A stretch of 8,654 nt of DNA from JAFNGF01 sp964567045. GTDB lineage: Bacteria; Planctomycetota; Phycisphaerae; Sedimentisphaerales; Anaerobacaceae. Under the pieces are notes generated by a model that saw only the letters and a list, made by a program, of their open reading frames with translations, was not told the origin of the DNA and did not search any database. How positions within the stretch are numbered: the first letter of the stretch is position 1; every line of letters starts with the position of its first letter. Made by a program: the position numbers and the translations under genes. Location of the stretch: NCBI GenBank assembly GCA_964567045.1, contig CAZMLE010000125.1, forward strand, positions 1 through 8,654, read 5' to 3'. Positions 1 to 6,526 of this stretch are shown here, piece by piece.

Positions 1-41
1 AGGCCGCTGCATACAAGATAAGGATTTTCGATAATGTCGTT

Positions 42-1913
42 TTACGATTTTCCATAGCTTTTAACCTCCCATTCTTTCAGTGGCTTTATTCCGACTTGCT
101 TAACGACCTTGCCATCCTGCCATACCGGTGAGAGCAGCACCGCTATTCGCACATCTCCTTTCGCGCTGGACAATCGCAATACAAGTCGGCTGACGCCCTT
201 ATTCGACTCTTGCGGCGGCTTTTGCTCGGCTGACTCGACCACAAACTCCGCATCGGCAGGCGACAATATACGGGCAATAAGTTCCTTGCCTTTGAGGCTG
301 AGCACCGCTGTGCCTTTCTCCCCGATGTCGATCTTAGCATCGGTCGTCATGGCCCACGCAACTTCGCAAGGTTCTTTTAGCTCGAATTCATCCTGCACCA
401 GAACTGCCCGGCGATTCTCGACCATCGCCACGCCGCGTGTCACTTTCTTTGCGCGCTTTTCATAGGCACTTGTCAAGTCCACAAGCACAAACGGAGATTC
501 TTTGTTTAGTTGGACGTTCGTAAATCTGGATGTGGCTTGCGGGTCCTGGTCCTCGCCGGCCAGCATGGGGACGTTGTGACTTGCCGAATTCAAGCGATAG
601 TATGACCATCGCTGGCCGCCTCTCTTTCCGTCCCAGTAGCCGGGCAGGTTATAGTCGTCTGAGCCGAGGTCGCGTGCCCATCTCACGCCCAAGGCGTCCA
701 GCTCAAGATTACCTAAGTCCAGATGCCCGTGATTGACCTGGTTGTAGCCAGCCTTTACGCCGACAAAAAGGGCGTCAGGATCGTTCCAGGCGCTGCGCAA
801 AACTGCCACTTCCACAGGTCCTCGGAAATAGCGGTCGAGGTCTCTTGCCGGAGGTTTCTTATCAGGGGCAGGGACATACCAGATGATATGCTCCGGACTG
901 GCGCGACTCTTGGCAATCATTTCGTGCTCGGATTGCGCGTACAGGGGGTTATTGTAGACGCGGGCGAGCCAGAACATGCACGGCATCGGCCTTCTGGAGC
1001 TTCTCTGGCCGCAGTCAGCAAAGTTCAAAAAAAGGCCGGTCGGGCCGGTCGTATATATCGGGAAGCTGCCTGATTCGGCAAGACCTTTAGTTTGCAAAAG
1101 CCCGAAGTCGTTATTCAAAGCACTCTGAAGCGCGGCCAGGCCGTACGCGGTGTAATGTGTGGCATAGCTCCAATAACCCGGCCCTTCGCCCCATGCGCCG
1201 TCCGGACCGTAGCTTTTCAAAGCCAGCGGCAGGGATCGAACAGCCGCCGGAATAATTTGCTCGGCGTACGTAGGATCGGTCTCAGCGATGGCAAGGGCGC
1301 CGATTATCATGCCGCCGTTGCAGACCTGGTTCCAGTTGAATTCGCTTTGAGCCCACCATGTCTTTTTGTAGGCGCTTAGCCCCGGCTCGAGGCCGTTTTT
1401 AATTAGAGCGGCCTTTATCTTTTCCCGCGTCTCGGCGTCGAGATAAGAATATAGCCAGTCGTAACCCAGGCCGACAGCGTGTGACATCTCAGCGGTGTCA
1501 AGAAAGTGCGACGGGTTCCAATCCTTGAAGGCGCAAACCGTCAGCAGGTTTTCTACGGCCTTTCTGGCGTATTTTTCATCGCCCGTCCATCTCCACGCCA
1601 TCGCAAGGGCGTAAATCCGGCGCAGGCAGTTTCGGCTGACGTGCAAAAGACGCGGGCCGATCTTGTCGTAAGTAAGCATCCTGGCGTTAATGTAGCCATC
1701 TGCCTCAGCCAGGACGTCCTGCACACACTTCTGTAGCGTCTTATCGGCCTGGTACTGTTTTTTTAGCTGCTGCAGGTCTTTATCTTTTAACATCAACCGT
1801 GGGTGATTTTCATCAAGAGTCGAAAGAACGTCTGGCGGCTCAGCGAATAAAAGGCCAGCCCACAAAAGGCATGGGACTAAAACTAACTGTACGAATAGAC
1901 ACGTGTTCTTCAT
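42..1913 (-). CDS. Secreted heparinase II/III-like polysaccharide lyase
   Basis: The 623-residue protein is predicted to cleave a uronic-acid-containing polysaccharide by beta-elimination outside the cytoplasm. Seen: a signal peptide at residues 1-24 (hydrophobic core VLVPCLLWAGLLFA, likely cut before EPP); an N-terminal alpha-helical region (about 35-330) containing FNWNQVCNGG (192-200) and GPGYWSYATHY (244-254), typical of the alpha/alpha-toroid of this group; then a heparinase II/III beta-rich domain from about 365 with NHGHLDLGNLELDALG (394-409) and the RDLGSDDYNLPGY segment (414-426). The start is the ATG at 1913, because GGGAGG lies 7 bases upstream; the frame stays open 27 codons further, but that stretch is only translated intergenic repeat. 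It is divergent from nagB, which fits amino-sugar polymer use. The substrate cannot be read from sequence: heparin/heparan-, alginate- or other uronan-like polymers are all possible. Family call firm, specificity unknown. Confidence 0.85.
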   Translation of the reverse strand: MKNTCLFVQLVLVPCLLWAGLLFAEPPDVLSTLDENHPRLMLKDKDLQQLKKQYQADKTLQKCVQDVLAEADGYINARMLTYDKIGPRLLHVSRNCLRRIYALAMAWRWTGDEKYARKAVENLLTVCAFKDWNPSHFLDTAEMSHAVGLGYDWLYSYLDAETREKIKAALIKNGLEPGLSAYKKTWWAQSEFNWNQVCNGGMIIGALAIAETDPTYAEQIIPAAVRSLPLALKSYGPDGAWGEGPGYWSYATHYTAYGLAALQSALNNDFGLLQTKGLAESGSFPIYTTGPTGLFLNFADCGQRSSRRPMPCMFWLARVYNNPLYAQSEHEMIAKSRASPEHIIWYVPAPDKKPPARDLDRYFRGPVEVAVLRSAWNDPDALFVGVKAGYNQVNHGHLDLGNLELDALGVRWARDLGSDDYNLPGYWDGKRGGQRWSYYRLNSASHNVPMLAGEDQDPQATSRFTNVQLNKESPFVLVDLTSAYEKRAKKVTRGVAMVENRRAVLVQDEFELKEPCEVAWAMTTDAKIDIGEKGTAVLSLKGKELIARILSPADAEFVVESAEQKPPQESNKGVSRLVLRLSSAKGDVRIAVLLSPVWQDGKVVKQVGIKPLKEWEVKSYGKS

Positions 1914-1952
1914 GGCTAACCTCCCGTTTGTAGAACTCGGGCCAATTGACGA

Positions 1953-1981
1953 TTGACAATTGTAAATTGAAAATCGACAAT
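1953..1981 (+). promoter_or_regulatory. Possible sigma70-type promoter for nagB
   Basis: TTGACA (1953-1958), a 17-base spacer and GACAAT (1976-1981) stand in front of nagB and would give a leader of about 18 bases that includes the AAGGAG at 1993. The -35 is perfect, the -10 matches 4 of 6. Both boxes are built from the heptamer repeat, so the match may be accidental. Confidence 0.35.
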
Positions 1982-1987
1982 TGAAAA
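1959..1987 (-). promoter_or_regulatory. Possible divergent promoter for the lyase gene
   Basis: On the minus strand, TTTTCA (1987-1982), a 17-base spacer and TACAAT (1964-1959) read toward the lyase start at 1913. The -10 matches 5 of 6 and the -35 4 of 6. It overlaps the predicted nagB promoter, so both would share the heptamer array. Low confidence because the array is repetitive and AT-rich. Confidence 0.3.
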
Positions 1988-2005
1988 GTGACAAGGAGCA
2001 AAATT

Positions 2006-2740
2006 ATGGAGAAGTTCATTTTCAAGACCAAATCGCAGATGGGAGCTGCTGCAGCGGCGCAAGCAACGGAGGTGATCAAAAAGGCAATAACAAGCAAGAA
2101 CCGGGCCAGTATCATTTTGGCAACAGGGACCAGCCAATTCGAGACGCTCAAGAACCTTGCAGCGGCGGATGGAATCAACTGGCAAAAAGTGACAATGTTT
2201 CACCTGGATGAATACATAGGACTGCCGGCTGACCACCCTGCCAGTTTCAGGAAGTTCTTGAAGGAGCGGTTCGTCGATAAAGTGCCAGGCCTAAAAGCGG
2301 TCCACTTTGTCAACGGCGACGCGAAAGACCCGCAGCACGAATGCCGCAGGTTGAGCGACATCATCGCCAAGCATCCTATCGATGTAGCACTATTGGGCAT
2401 CGGGGAAAACGGGCATCTGGCGTTTAACGACCCGCCGGCTGATTTCCAGACCGAGCACCCTTATATTATCGTAGAGCTTGACGAAAAATGTCGAAAGCAG
2501 CAGTTGGGCGAAGGATGGTTCAAAACGCTGGAGCAGGTGCCGCGACGGGCAATATCAATGAGTATCCGGCAGATTATCAAAAGCGCATGCTTGATCGTCT
2601 CGGTGCCTGAGAAACGCAAAGCCGAGGCGGTCAAGAATGCTCTGGAAGGGCCTGTCAGGCCAGAGTGTCCGGCCTCCATTCTGCAGCAGCATAAGAACTG
2701 TAAGGTATTTATGGATGAGCAAGCAGCAAGCCAATTGTAA
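2006..2740 (+). CDS. nagB: Glucosamine-6-phosphate deaminase
   Basis: This 244-residue cytoplasmic enzyme converts glucosamine-6-phosphate to fructose-6-phosphate plus ammonia, the last step of amino-sugar entry into glycolysis. Seen: LATGTSQ (38-44, phosphate-binding loop), FHLDEYIGLP (65-74) with D68 aligning to E. coli catalytic Asp72, and GIGENGHLAFNDP (131-143) with H137 aligning to His143. The C-terminal SIRQIIKSA and EGPVRPECPAS segments also fit the family. The E. coli Asp141 and Glu148 positions are Asn135 and Asp142 here, a variation I associate with a bacterial side branch rather than with loss of function. The ATG at 2006 is chosen because AAGGAG (1993-1998) sits 7 bases upstream. 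Length is close to the usual 240-270. The 3' end overlaps the presumed nagA start, suggesting coupled translation. Confidence 0.93.
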   Translation: MEKFIFKTKSQMGAAAAAQATEVIKKAITSKNRASIILATGTSQFETLKNLAAADGINWQKVTMFHLDEYIGLPADHPASFRKFLKERFVDKVPGLKAVHFVNGDAKDPQHECRRLSDIIAKHPIDVALLGIGENGHLAFNDPPADFQTEHPYIIVELDEKCRKQQLGEGWFKTLEQVPRRAISMSIRQIIKSACLIVSVPEKRKAEAVKNALEGPVRPECPASILQQHKNCKVFMDEQAASQL

Positions 2741-3785
2741 ACCTGTCCTGAGGGGCGTCGAAGGATTGAAAATTGACAATTTGCAATTGCCGGGATTGGT
2801 TGACCTTCAGGTCAATGGCTACAAGGGCGTGGATTTTGCCAGCAGCGATTTGACCGAGGCGGATTTTGTGCGGGCTTGCCGGGCCATGTTGGCCGCGGGC
2901 ACAACGGCCTTTTTGCCCACGATGATAACCAGTCCGGAGGATGTTTACCGACACAATCTACCGATTATAGCAAAAGTTCGGCAAAGGCAAGAGTTTCGCG
3001 GGTGTCTACTCGGCATACACCTGGAAGGACCTTTTGTCTCGCCCAAAGAAGGTGCTCGCGGAGCGCATAATCCTGACTGGATCAGAAGACCAGACCTGCA
3101 CTTTTTCCAAAAGCTAATCGACTGTGCTGACGGCTGCGTAAAGCTGATAACCTTAGCGGCCGATCTCGAAGGTGCCGAGGAGCTGACCCGATATGCTGTC
3201 AGCACAGGCATCTCTGTTTCGTTGGGCCACCAAATGGCAGACGAAGAAGACTTGGACAGGCTGGTCCACGCCGGTGCCGTTGCAATTACGCATTTGGGTA
3301 ACGGCGTGCCGGCCATGCTGCCCAGACATCGCAATCCGATCTGGGCGGCACTGGCTGAAGACAGGCTGGCGGCGATGATAATAACCGACAGTCATCATCT
3401 GCCTGCTTCTGTAGTCAAAACGATTATTAGAACCAAGGGGCCGGAAAGTTGCGTGGTGGTAAGCGATGCTTCACCATTGGCGGGCCTGGCGCCGGGCAGT
3501 TACCCCGCCCCAGGTTTGCCTGGCCGCAAGGCGATACTGACCGACAGCGGGCAGTTGTACGAGCCGCTATCAGGATACCTTATCGGCTCTTCAGCCACCA
3601 TGCTGCAGTGTATGAATTGGCTGGCGTCGCTTAGATTGGCGAGCCCGGATGAGCTGGCTGCTATGGGCTTCTACAACCCGTTGCGAATAATCGGCCTAGC
3701 CGCCGAAGATGTGGCACTGGGCCCAGCTATCTGTTTTGACCAGCACCAGGAAGTTCTTTACTTGCAGGTGTCGAATAAATTTTAG
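2715..3785 (+). CDS. nagA: N-acetylglucosamine-6-phosphate deacetylase (short form)
   Basis: An amidohydrolase predicted to deacetylate GlcNAc-6-P to GlcN-6-P, feeding NagB. Numbered from ATG 2715 (356 residues): PGLVDLQVNG at 26-35, IHLEGPF at 101-107 (metal ligand E104), SLGHQ at 169-173 (H172), ITHLGNG at 191-197 (H193), TDSHH at 224-228, and VVVSDASPLAG at 247-257 with the catalytic-type Asp251. THLGNG replaces the classical THLFNAM. Compared with E. coli NagA, most of the roughly 50-residue region before PGFIDVQLNG is missing. The start is uncertain: ATG 2715 lies inside the nagB end with only a weak AAGG upstream, residues 11-27 are encoded by dispersed repeat and heptamer array, and TTG codons at 2766, 2781 and 2787 are alternatives, with GAGGGG 10 bases before 2766. 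Function is supported by the adjoining nagB. Some short-form relatives are annotated only as amidohydrolases. Confidence 0.85.
   Translation: MSKQQANCKPVLRGVEGLKIDNLQLPGLVDLQVNGYKGVDFASSDLTEADFVRACRAMLAAGTTAFLPTMITSPEDVYRHNLPIIAKVRQRQEFRGCLLGIHLEGPFVSPKEGARGAHNPDWIRRPDLHFFQKLIDCADGCVKLITLAADLEGAEELTRYAVSTGISVSLGHQMADEEDLDRLVHAGAVAITHLGNGVPAMLPRHRNPIWAALAEDRLAAMIITDSHHLPASVVKTIIRTKGPESCVVVSDASPLAGLAPGSYPAPGLPGRKAILTDSGQLYEPLSGYLIGSSATMLQCMNWLASLRLASPDELAAMGFYNPLRIIGLAAEDVALGPAICFDQHQEVLYLQVSNKF
2744..2765. repeat. Dispersed palindromic-type repeat, copy 1
   Basis: Starts 3 bases after the nagB stop and runs straight into the heptamer array. Aligned without gaps to 6611-6632, 14 of 22 positions match and five of the eight differences are transitions, giving the form TGYCCYGAG-N3-CGYCGARGG. 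I recognise this as the widespread intergenic repeat whose forms are often mistranslated as STPLRTG or CPEPRRG. Here it is read as part of nagA if translation starts at 2715. Confidence 0.6.
2765..2792. repeat. Heptamer tandem repeat inside the nagA 5' end
   Basis: Four 7-base units: ATTGAAA, ATTGACA, ATTTGCA, ATTGCCG. The consensus is that of the array at 1945-1993. In the nagA frame the units read as LKIDNLQLP, immediately before the conserved PGLVDLQVNG. The last unit is degraded. Confidence 0.7.
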
Positions 3786-3840
3786 CAGTCAATTTTGTCT
3801 GCGGGTGACATTACTTCTGGGTCTCTCGGTAGGCCTGGCA

Positions 3841-4773
3841 ATGAATTTCAAACCGCCTACAGAAATAGACGCACGCAGGGCCGTCGGACCAACTGCGCAT
3901 CTGCCCGAGGCTTTGAGAAAGGCTCTGGAACTTGGTACCGATTTTGAGCCTATCCCTATCCCAAAGAGTGGCGACTGGTTGGCTGAGCACCCGGAAAGCG
4001 GCCAGAGCTTTGAGGATTTTGCCAGGTCAAAACCAAATCACCCCGACAAACACCACAGCAAAATTTACTTGCAGCCGTTAGGCGAATTCCCCGTACTAAA
4101 TATACCCTTAGTAGAGAGATTAAAGCAGTACGCCTGGGCTTACTTTGCCACGGACGTCCGGGAGCTGCCCGTCTTGAATCTGAGCGACAAGGATATTACC
4201 ACGCGCATCAATACTTTTACCGGTAAGCGGCAGATTTTGACCGGCGATATTTTGGCAATTCTCAAAAAGAAGCTGCCCAAAGATGCCTTCTGCGTAATGG
4301 CAATTACTATGGAGGACCTTTATCCCGAGCCTTCGTGGAATTTTGTTTTCGGCCAGGCCTCGCTTCGAGAGCGGGTCGGCCTTTACAGTTTCGCCCGTTA
4401 CGATCCGGCGTTTTATGGGGAAAAGCGAAAGGAAAACTATGAAAAGGTCTTGCTCCGGCGAAGCTGCAAGGTTCTGGTTCACGAAATGGGGCACATGTTT
4501 GGGTTAACGCATTGTATTTATTTTAAGTGCGCGATGGCCAGCTCTAATCATCTGAAAGAAAGTGACGCCCGTCCAATGCATCTTTGCCCGGTTTGCCTGC
4601 GCAAGCTGCAGCACAGTATCGGATTCGAGGTTGTTGAACGCTACGTCAATCTATTCCGCTTTTATCAGAAGGTCCGTTTTGATGATGAAGCTCGCTGGGT
4701 AGCGGGTCGGCTGGAGCGGATAATCGGTGCCCAAGCAGCACGAGAGATTGTCGAACAGACTAAGCAGAAGTGA
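3841..4773 (+). CDS. Archaemetzincin (peptidase family M54), AMZ2-like
   Basis: A predicted zinc metallopeptidase of 310 residues. Seen: HEMGHMFGLTH (214-224), the metzincin HExxHxxGxxH with catalytic Glu215, followed by the archaemetzincin-specific second zinc site C225-x4-C230 and C249-x2-C252, with SSNHLKESDARPMHLCPVC between. The upstream segment DAFCVMAITMEDLYP and SWNFVFGQASL (148-175) is close, from memory, to the same region of vertebrate AMZ2, and the N-terminal DWLAEHPES (45-53) also has an AMZ2 counterpart, so this is the long, eukaryote-like form rather than the roughly 180-residue archaeal form. Start: ATG 3841 with a weak GGTAGG 7 bases upstream. GTG 3805 would add a short hydrophobic VTLLLGLSVGLA, but no convincing signal peptide. 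It lies 55 bases after nagA and 32 before the phosphoesterase. Substrates of this family are largely unknown. Confidence 0.88.
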   Translation: MNFKPPTEIDARRAVGPTAHLPEALRKALELGTDFEPIPIPKSGDWLAEHPESGQSFEDFARSKPNHPDKHHSKIYLQPLGEFPVLNIPLVERLKQYAWAYFATDVRELPVLNLSDKDITTRINTFTGKRQILTGDILAILKKKLPKDAFCVMAITMEDLYPEPSWNFVFGQASLRERVGLYSFARYDPAFYGEKRKENYEKVLLRRSCKVLVHEMGHMFGLTHCIYFKCAMASSNHLKESDARPMHLCPVCLRKLQHSIGFEVVERYVNLFRFYQKVRFDDEARWVAGRLERIIGAQAAREIVEQTKQK

Positions 4774-4805
4774 ACATCTCGCTTCTTAGTAGCCGGTAGC
4801 AAGTT

Positions 4806-5576
4806 ATGATCGTAGCTATTTTCGGTGATGTCCACGGAAATCTTCCCGGTATGTATGAGCTCTGCGAGAACTGGCACGAGCAGCAAAAAGAAGAAATTGA
4901 CCTCGTCCTGCAGACCGGCGATATGGGGTTATGGAGGTCTTTCGAGGAAATGGATAAGGCGACAAAAAAACATTTCGCAAAAGATGCCAGCGAGCTTGCA
5001 GCCGCACCATATTTATCGGGCCAGCAGATGGCGCCAATCCAGACCTGGTTTATCCACGGTAATCACGAGAACTTCGCGCTTTTGGCAGACCGAGAAGGAC
5101 AAGCGGTTGACCCCGCAGAGCGAATTGTTTTCCTGGCTCCGGGTTCAGTGCGGGAATTTTACAAAGAAAAAGAGATAGTGGGCGTAGCGGCATTGGGCGG
5201 GATGGAGTACCGGTTCGGCAAGCTCCCAATCCAGTCGGAGCAGCGCGTTCAGAAATATTTGCATCCGCCTTCGATAGACCTCTTGGGGCAGGTAAAATCC
5301 AAGATTGATGTGTTGCTTTTGCACGATGCGCCGCTGAACAAAGGCCTGCGTAACAAGTTCCCGAGCGGCAGCAAGCGGCTGACGGAATTGATTTTGGACA
5401 TTCAGCCTCGCTTTGCATTTTATGGTCACTATAATGACCCGCCGGAGCCATTTTGGCTTGGTTCGACACTTTGTGCCGGGATGAATTTTGCCGGGGCAAA
5501 ACAAATTCCTAACCGTGATGGAGCGATGGGAATCCTGCGCACCGACCGATGGGAATTCAATTTTGTGGCGGCTTAA
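4806..5576 (+). CDS. Calcineurin-like metallophosphoesterase, DBR1-like
   Basis: A 256-residue cytoplasmic two-metal phosphoesterase. All sequence blocks of the fold are present in order: GDVHGN (7-12; D8, H10), TGDMG (37-41), HGNHEN (84-89), LLHDAP (171-176; H173) and FYGHYN (205-210; H208). Beyond these, the layout resembles the N-terminal domain of lariat-debranching enzyme DBR1: YLSGQQMAPIQTWFIHGNHE (69-88) corresponds, from memory, to a YYSGEKKAPVLT-type stretch leading to GGNHE, and the HD-P and LxPxxxFxxH segments also line up. DBR1 has Cys where this protein has the canonical Asp8. I therefore call family and relationship but not a debranching activity. The ATG at 4806 has no strong Shine-Dalgarno. 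Closely spaced on both sides, so probably co-transcribed with the metzincin and DUF72 genes. Nucleic-acid, nucleotide or protein phosphate are all possible substrates. Confidence 0.82.
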   Translation: MIVAIFGDVHGNLPGMYELCENWHEQQKEEIDLVLQTGDMGLWRSFEEMDKATKKHFAKDASELAAAPYLSGQQMAPIQTWFIHGNHENFALLADREGQAVDPAERIVFLAPGSVREFYKEKEIVGVAALGGMEYRFGKLPIQSEQRVQKYLHPPSIDLLGQVKSKIDVLLLHDAPLNKGLRNKFPSGSKRLTELILDIQPRFAFYGHYNDPPEPFWLGSTLCAGMNFAGAKQIPNRDGAMGILRTDRWEFNFVAA

Positions 5577-5603
5577 GGGGGTACAACTTATAGGCGTAAC
5601 CTG

Positions 5604-6296
5604 ATGAGCAAAGCAATAATTAAAGTCGGCTGCTGCGGTTTTACAGTCGCCCGGCCAAAGTACTTCCAGACCTTTCTGGTAGTGGAAATCCAGCAAAGCT
5701 TTTACCAGCCGCCCAAACAGGATACCGTCAAACGGTGGCGAGACGAAGCCCCTGCTAATTTCGAATTCACCCTGAAGGCCTGCCAGCTTATTACGCACGA
5801 GGCATCAAGTCCAACATATCGCCGACTGAAAGGGCCTTTATCACAAAAACAGAGGGGACAAGTCGGCAGTTTTCGCGCAACCGAGGTTGTTCGCTGGGCG
5901 TGGGAAACCACTTTACAGATGGCGCGGCTGCTGGCTGCGGATAAGGTTGTCTTCCAATGCCCCGCCAGCTTTGCCCCCACGAACGAAAATATGGAGCGCA
6001 TGCGCGAGTTTTTCAGCAATATCAACCGTGAGGGTGTCACTTGTATCCGGGAGCCGCGTGGCAAGTGGCAGGATGAACAGATTGGACAATTATGCCGGGA
6101 GCTTGACCTGGTACATTGCGTGGACCCATTCAAAGCCAAATCCGTCACCGCCGGCCTGCGTTACTACCGATTACACGGAATCACCGGCTATCGTCACAAG
6201 TACAACGATGAGGAACTTCGTGACCTCCTCCGGCACCGTGCTGAAAATGCTGCAACATACTACTTGTTTAACAATGTCAGTATGCACCGCGATTGA
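5604..6296 (+). CDS. DUF72 family protein, C-terminus cut by in-frame TGA
   Basis: A 230-residue cytoplasmic protein of the YecE/DUF72 family (TIM-barrel fold, function not established). Seen: the N-terminal IKVGCCGFTVARPKYF (6-21), the CCGF version of the usual VGTSGW strand; VVEIQQSFYQPP (26-37); FEFTLKACQLITH (53-65); VVFQCPASF (115-123); YYRLHGITGY (187-196); and the C-terminal YYLFNNVSM (219-227), the family's last strand. Normally an acidic-small residue pair and an xRFxxLL helix follow. Here the frame reads HRD, TGA, then LRFKELLK and TAG, so the final helix is present but behind a stop. Start ATG 5604; no clear Shine-Dalgarno, and the next Met is far inside. It follows the phosphoesterase by 27 bases and is the last gene of the run. 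Confidence 0.85.
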   Translation: MSKAIIKVGCCGFTVARPKYFQTFLVVEIQQSFYQPPKQDTVKRWRDEAPANFEFTLKACQLITHEASSPTYRRLKGPLSQKQRGQVGSFRATEVVRWAWETTLQMARLLAADKVVFQCPASFAPTNENMERMREFFSNINREGVTCIREPRGKWQDEQIGQLCRELDLVHCVDPFKAKSVTAGLRYYRLHGITGYRHKYNDEELRDLLRHRAENAATYYLFNNVSMHRD

Positions 6297-6323
6297 TTGC
6301 GCTTCAAGGAGCTGCTCAAGTAG
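6294..6323 (+). other. In-frame continuation of the DUF72 gene after TGA
   Basis: The TGA at 6294-6296 is followed in the same frame by LRFKELLK and TAG (6321-6323), which is what the end of a DUF72 protein should look like. With one sense codon in place of TGA the protein would be 239 residues. The region also forms a hairpin, GAGCTGCT (6309-6316) against AGCAGCCTC (6322-6330) with one bulged base and a 5-base loop. It lacks a following T run, so I do not call it a terminator. Confidence 0.6.
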
Positions 6324-6470
6324 CAGCCTCGGCTCAATTCGCTTGACAAACTGTATGGCAACACCCCCCACGGGTCGCGGAGGATGGCTATTTCATCACC
6401 AGCGGACGTTGTAGAGACTTCCCCAATGGGCGTAGCACCGGCAGTTATTGGTTTCTCTCGTATGCCCCTC

Positions 6471-6499
6471 TTGCGTTCAGCTTTCATCGAGTCTATAAT
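6471..6499 (+). promoter_or_regulatory. Sigma70-type promoter upstream of the adaptor remnant
   Basis: TTGCGT (6471-6476), a 17-base spacer and a perfect TATAAT (6494-6499), 63 bases before the remnant's ATG at 6563. The -35 matches 3 of 6. It would have driven the lost paralogue and may still transcribe toward the intact efflux genes. Confidence 0.5.
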
Positions 6500-6526
6500 A
6501 TATGTTCTGAAAACCAGCTCATATTA

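Larger units (their letters stand above)
1945..1993. repeat. Seven-copy heptamer tandem repeat (consensus ATTGAMA)
   Basis: Seven uninterrupted 7-base units: ATTGACG, ATTGACA, ATTGTAA, ATTGAAA, ATCGACA, ATTGAAA, AGTGACA. The last unit abuts the nagB Shine-Dalgarno AAGGAG. The array fills most of the divergent gap between the lyase and nagB. Heptameric short tandemly repeated repetitive (STRR) sequences are known from cyanobacteria; this one is similar in form, but I cannot say it belongs to a described family. The same consensus recurs at 2765-2792. Confidence 0.85.

Noticed and set aside
1..41. Possible start of a further minus-strand gene beyond the lyase stop
   Set aside because: Only 41 bases are available, and no ribosome binding site or motif can be supported.
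1945..1993. Heptamer array as a CRISPR array
   Set aside because: Units are 7 bases and contiguous, with no spacers.
1840..2236. Minus-strand frames covering the nagB start
   Set aside because: They are out of frame with the lyase and consist of translated heptamer repeat plus antisense of nagB.
3805..3840. GTG start for the metzincin giving an N-terminal hydrophobic segment (VTLLLGLSVGLA)
   Set aside because: No positively charged start, no cleavage site and a core too short for a signal peptide; the family is not normally secreted.
5145..5798. 217-codon minus-strand frame antisense to the phosphoesterase and DUF72
   Set aside because: Both plus-strand genes carry clear family motifs over the same region; the antisense frame has none.
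6294..6330. TGA as selenocysteine with the following hairpin as a bacterial SECIS
   Set aside because: The position is not a known redox cysteine in DUF72, the stem spans the downstream TAG, and only eight codons follow. Nonsense mutation, error or simple readthrough is more economical.
6309..6330. Rho-independent terminator after DUF72
   Set aside because: Stem present but no T run follows.
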